Origin: Corynebacterium comes
Lineage (GTDB): Bacteria; Actinomycetota; Actinomycetes; Mycobacteriales; Mycobacteriaceae
Length of the DNA: 64,000 nt
Direction: 5' to 3'
Assembly (NCBI RefSeq): GCF_009734405.1
Contig: NZ_CP046453.1
Location: forward strand, 620,001-684,000
The notes under the pieces are model-generated. The model did not search any database and had not been told where the DNA came from. It saw nothing but the letters and a program-made list of their open reading frames with translations. Positions 61,547 to 64,000 of this stretch are shown one piece after another. A program made the position numbers and the translations under genes. Position 1 is the first letter of the stretch. The number at the start of each line of letters is the position of its first letter.

Positions 61547-62746
61547 ATGCGAAGGCATACCCGCGTTAGAAGATTCATGACGGCGACGATGGTGACGGGT
61601 GCGGTGATGCTGGCAGTTCCCACTTTCGCTGGAGCCGAGACTCCGGCAGTACCCGCGGTGCCGGTGATGGACGCATCCTCCGCGGAGCTTCCGGTCGAGC
61701 AACCCGCCGGTCAGGTGGAGGTCTCCTCCGCTGACGTACTCAACCAGGTCCGCGGCCAGCTGGCCACCATCGGCGTGCACACCCAGGGCGTGGATGCGGC
61801 TGTCACTGACGCGGTGGACGCGGCAATCGTGGCGCACGTGCCGAACACCACGTTGCGCGAAACCACACCGGAGGATCTCGTCACCGAGGTGGCCGTCGGC
61901 GAGAGCAGCCGTGCGGAGTATGTCGAGCAGACGGATCTCCAGGTGGAGATCACGGACGAGATGCGTGAGCGTTTCGTTGAGGAGGACTCGGTCCCGCTGG
62001 ACCAGAACTACGTCTGGACGGACGACCCGGTGTCCAAGGTCATGGCGGGCAAGCCCTTCGCGGACTGGATCCTGCACCGTGTGCCGGGCTCGTGGTTTGA
62101 TGCGCCGCGGATTCCGGAGGAGTCAATGGTGGTGCAGAACCAGGACGCGTCATTGTACGGCCCGGGCACGCCGATCTACCTGGGCGACAGCATGATGTGC
62201 ACCCTGGGTGCGGCGGGTACGGATGCGCAGGGCCGTAAAGTGGCGATCACCGCAGGCCACTGTGGTCAGCCGGGTGATCAGGTCTGGTCCGCGGACTCCT
62301 GGCAGGTCGGTCCCACCGGCACGGTGGTCGCCAGCAACCAGCTGTACGACTACTCGGTCATCGAGCTGGGTTCCAACGCGGAGGTCACCCGTTCCTACAA
62401 CGGAGTGACCGTCAACAGCGTGGGCGGCCCGGTCGCCCCGGGCGACATTCTGTGCAAGCAGGGCGTGGCCACCGGCAACACCTGCGGCAACGTGTGGTCG
62501 GTTGATGAGGAACTGCAGGTCTCCCAGGTCTGCGCCATGGTGGGTGACTCCGGTGCACCGGTGCTGGCAGGTGACCGCATGGTGGGCATGGTGTCCGGTG
62601 GCGTGTGGGGCGATCAGCGTCTCTCCTGCCAGTCCCCGCTGCAGGGTCAGCTGTTCATGCCGACCGCGTCCATCGCGATGGACGCGGTCCTCGCGGATGT
62701 CAACGCCCGTGGGGGAGTCGGCGCCGGCTTCCGCCTCGCCGACTAG
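61547..62746 (+). CDS. Secreted chymotrypsin-family serine protease
   Basis: 399-aa exported protein. Signal peptide: basic MRRHTRVRRF, hydrophobic core, cleavage after FAGA (about residue 30). A pro-region of about 170 residues follows, then a trypsin-like domain with triad His238 (ITAGHC), Asp268 (YDYSVIEL) and Ser335 (GDSGAP). Cysteines at 218 (MMCT), 239, 303, 313 and 329 suit disulfides. ATG 61547 is taken because it starts the signal peptide; AGAAGGGGA is somewhat distant. Preceded by tRNA copy 2 and ended by a hairpin inside hisN. Substrate unknown. Confidence 0.87.
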   Translation: MRRHTRVRRFMTATMVTGAVMLAVPTFAGAETPAVPAVPVMDASSAELPVEQPAGQVEVSSADVLNQVRGQLATIGVHTQGVDAAVTDAVDAAIVAHVPNTTLRETTPEDLVTEVAVGESSRAEYVEQTDLQVEITDEMRERFVEEDSVPLDQNYVWTDDPVSKVMAGKPFADWILHRVPGSWFDAPRIPEESMVVQNQDASLYGPGTPIYLGDSMMCTLGAAGTDAQGRKVAITAGHCGQPGDQVWSADSWQVGPTGTVVASNQLYDYSVIELGSNAEVTRSYNGVTVNSVGGPVAPGDILCKQGVATGNTCGNVWSVDEELQVSQVCAMVGDSGAPVLAGDRMVGMVSGGVWGDQRLSCQSPLQGQLFMPTASIAMDAVLADVNARGGVGAGFRLAD

Positions 62747-62774
62747 CTCAACCCGGAGCCGGCCGGAGCAGCCC

Positions 62775-63566
62775 TCAACCCTCGCCGCGAAGTGCGGCGA
62801 GGGTGTCGTCGTGCAGCAGGCCGTTGGTGGCGACTGCGTCGCCGCCGTGGGGGCCGTCCTCACCGGCGAGAGAGCTGAAGCGGCCACCGGCCTCGGTGAC
62901 CAGGATCGACAGGGCAGCCAGGTCCCAGAGGGAGACCTCCGGCTCGGCGGCGATGTCGACGGCGCCTTCCGCCACCAGGCAGTAGGAGAAGAAGTCCCCG
63001 TAGCCGCGCAGGCGCCAGGTGGCGTCAGACAGGCCGATGAAGTTCTCCCGCAGGTCACGTGCGGCCCAGCCTTCGAGGGAGGAGAAGGCGAGGGAGGCGT
63101 CGGAAAGCGAGGAGACGCCGGAGACGCCGAGTTTCTTCGGGGAACCGCCCTGGAAGGTGCGCCACGCACCGGATTCCTCGGCGGCGTACCAGCGGCGGGC
63201 CAACGCGGGGGCGGAGACGACGCCGACGACGGGGCGGCCGTCGACAAGCAGGGAGATCAACGTCGCCCACACGGGCACACCGCGGACGAAGTTCTTGGTG
63301 CCGTCGATGGGGTCGATCACCCACTGGCGGCCCTCGTGGGTGGCCTCGCCACCGAATTCCTCGCCGAGAATAGCGTCGGAGGGACGTGCGTCCGCGAGTT
63401 TCGCGCGCAGGGCCTTCTCGCAGGCGAGGTCTGCGTCCGAGACGGGGGTCATGTCGGGCTTCGATGTGACGTTGAGGTCGGTGGCCTCGAAGCGCTCGAA
63501 GGTCAGTGCGTCAGCGATATCCGCGAGTTCGAGGGCGAGGGCAAGGTCATCGGCGTACGTGCTCAT
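62775..63566 (-). CDS. hisN: Histidinol-phosphatase HisN (IMPase family)
   Basis: 263-aa Mg-dependent phosphatase, the inositol monophosphatase-type histidinol-phosphate phosphatase of corynebacteria. Motifs: [26 protein letters not shown] (metal site) and [13 protein letters not shown] (second metal site). ATG 63566 lies 6 nt after TAGTAT and is preferred over GTG 63572, which abuts that box. The upstream IMPase gene ends 2 bp before. Discrimination from other IMPases rests on similarity to C. glutamicum HisN. Confidence 0.85.
   Translation of the reverse strand: MSTYADDLALALELADIADALTFERFEATDLNVTSKPDMTPVSDADLACEKALRAKLADARPSDAILGEEFGGEATHEGRQWVIDPIDGTKNFVRGVPVWATLISLLVDGRPVVGVVSAPALARRWYAAEESGAWRTFQGGSPKKLGVSGVSSLSDASLAFSSLEGWAARDLRENFIGLSDATWRLRGYGDFFSYCLVAEGAVDIAAEPEVSLWDLAALSILVTEAGGRFSSLAGEDGPHGGDAVATNGLLHDDTLAALRGEG
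62779..62803 (+). terminator. Hairpin after the protease gene, inside hisN
   Basis: 10-bp perfect stem (62779-62788 with 62794-62803), loop GAAGT, followed by TGTCGTCG. It lies in the last codons of the convergent hisN gene, so the hisN C-terminus doubles as terminator sequence. Confidence 0.6.
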
Positions 63567-63568
63567 GC

Positions 63569-64000
63569 TCACATACTAGCCAGCGCGGACGTGACCTGTT
63601 CCACTGCGCGGGCGTTGCCTGCCACACACCAGGTGACCCCACCGGCCTCGATCTTCACGCCCACACCGCCAGCACCTTCGACCAGGGCTTTGCCGGGCAG
63701 CCAGTCCCAGTCGGCGACGGAATGCTGCAGCCACACGCCCATCGTGCCGTCGGCCACCGACCCCAGGTCGACGGAACCGGCACCGAGCATCCGCAGGGTG
63801 GCGAACTCATCGACCGCCCGGACCCACGCGTCCCGGCGCTCCGGCCGGGCCAGCGAGGTCGGGTGCAGATAGGTGGCCAGGCACAGCTGGTTCGCATCCA
63901 CCTGAGGGAGCTTCTCGACGCCCTGACCGTCCCGCGTCGTCGGGATCTCCGGGCCGCCGAACCAGGTGTAGCCCATGGCCGGGCGGTGTACCGCACCGAA
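63569..64000 (-). CDS. Inositol monophosphatase family protein, 5' end beyond window
   Basis: C-terminal 143 residues of an IMPase-like phosphatase; the frame is open to the window edge, and the internal ATG 63976 is not the start (upstream codons encode FGAVHRPA, typical of the family interior). Visible parts: [27 protein letters not shown] (core strand), and [17 protein letters not shown], the family's second metal motif (WD). It is immediately upstream of hisN, likely one transcript. Confidence 0.8.
   Translation of the reverse strand, partial: FGAVHRPAMGYTWFGGPEIPTTRDGQGVEKLPQVDANQLCLATYLHPTSLARPERRDAWVRAVDEFATLRMLGAGSVDLGSVADGTMGVWLQHSVADWDWLPGKALVEGAGGVGVKIEAGGVTWCVAGNARAVEQVTSALASM
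63573..63578 (-). promoter_or_regulatory. -10 box of hisN (leaderless)
   Basis: TAGTAT on the minus strand, 6 nt before ATG 63566, inside the end of the upstream gene; gives hisN an internal promoter. Confidence 0.45.

Overview
The window is chromosomal DNA of a G+C-rich actinobacterium, almost certainly a Corynebacterium. The markers are a trehalose-type Tus ABC importer, LCP-WbbL-mannose genes for arabinogalactan and mannan synthesis, two WhiB-family genes, MtrAB-LpqB, SecA1 without a C-terminal zinc tail, SigH-RshA, AdnAB, and a run of small actinobacterial hypothetical families. From memory, gene order follows Mycobacterium tuberculosis Rv3192 to Rv3268 in one continuous inverted block. 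The main departures are the Tus genes at the left edge, a small island at about 29.0-30.5 kb, and everything from the first tRNA at 59.2 kb rightwards. Most of the window is therefore conserved core; the accessory content is small.

Layout. 0-3.4 kb: tusK-tusE-tusF (minus). 3.4-14.6 kb: cell-envelope block with a TIGR03089 protein, RidA, LcpA, WbbL rhamnosyltransferase, mannose-1-P guanylyltransferase, WhcD (WhiB2), phosphomannomutase, a TobH-like protein and ManA. 14.6-25.1 kb: S-adenosylhomocysteinase, thymidylate kinase, the MtrA-MtrB-LpqB system, ComF, long HPF and SecA. 25.1-29.0 kb: small hypotheticals and a ferredoxin reductase-fatty acid desaturase pair behind a palindromic operator. 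29.0-30.5 kb: an island with a class II glutamine amidotransferase and a broken IS30-family transposase fragment. 30.5-35.4 kb: RsgA, AroA, SRAP, YbaK, SigH-RshA, the 24-residue ribosomal protein bL37 and WhcE (WhiB1). 35.4-59.1 kb: RhlE-like helicase, DUF3107, DUF3152, the AdnA-AdnB helicase-nuclease, a K+ channel, a NudC-like hydrolase, UvrD2, an orphan E1-like protein, peptidase-like proteins and UPF0182. 59.2-64 kb: two identical initiator tRNA genes bracketing ilvD, a secreted serine protease, HisN and a truncated inositol monophosphatase.

Functional themes are GDP-mannose and rhamnose supply for the envelope, envelope sensing by MtrAB, protein export, thiol/oxidative stress control (SigH/RshA/WhcE) and DNA repair (AdnAB, UvrD2, SRAP). 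Translation signals are mixed: many genes have a good Shine-Dalgarno sequence, but at least a dozen have a TANNNT -10 box only 5-9 nt before the start codon and look leaderless.

No wholly new multi-gene system was found. The points most worth checking are the IS30 remnant and its island, an apparent AUA start for MtrB, loss of the Walker A lysine in AdnA, loss of the zinc-ligand histidine in RshA, an orphan E1-like (TOMM-type) protein, the ilvD locus between duplicated initiator tRNAs, and two convergent gene pairs whose stop codons share one palindromic CTAG.
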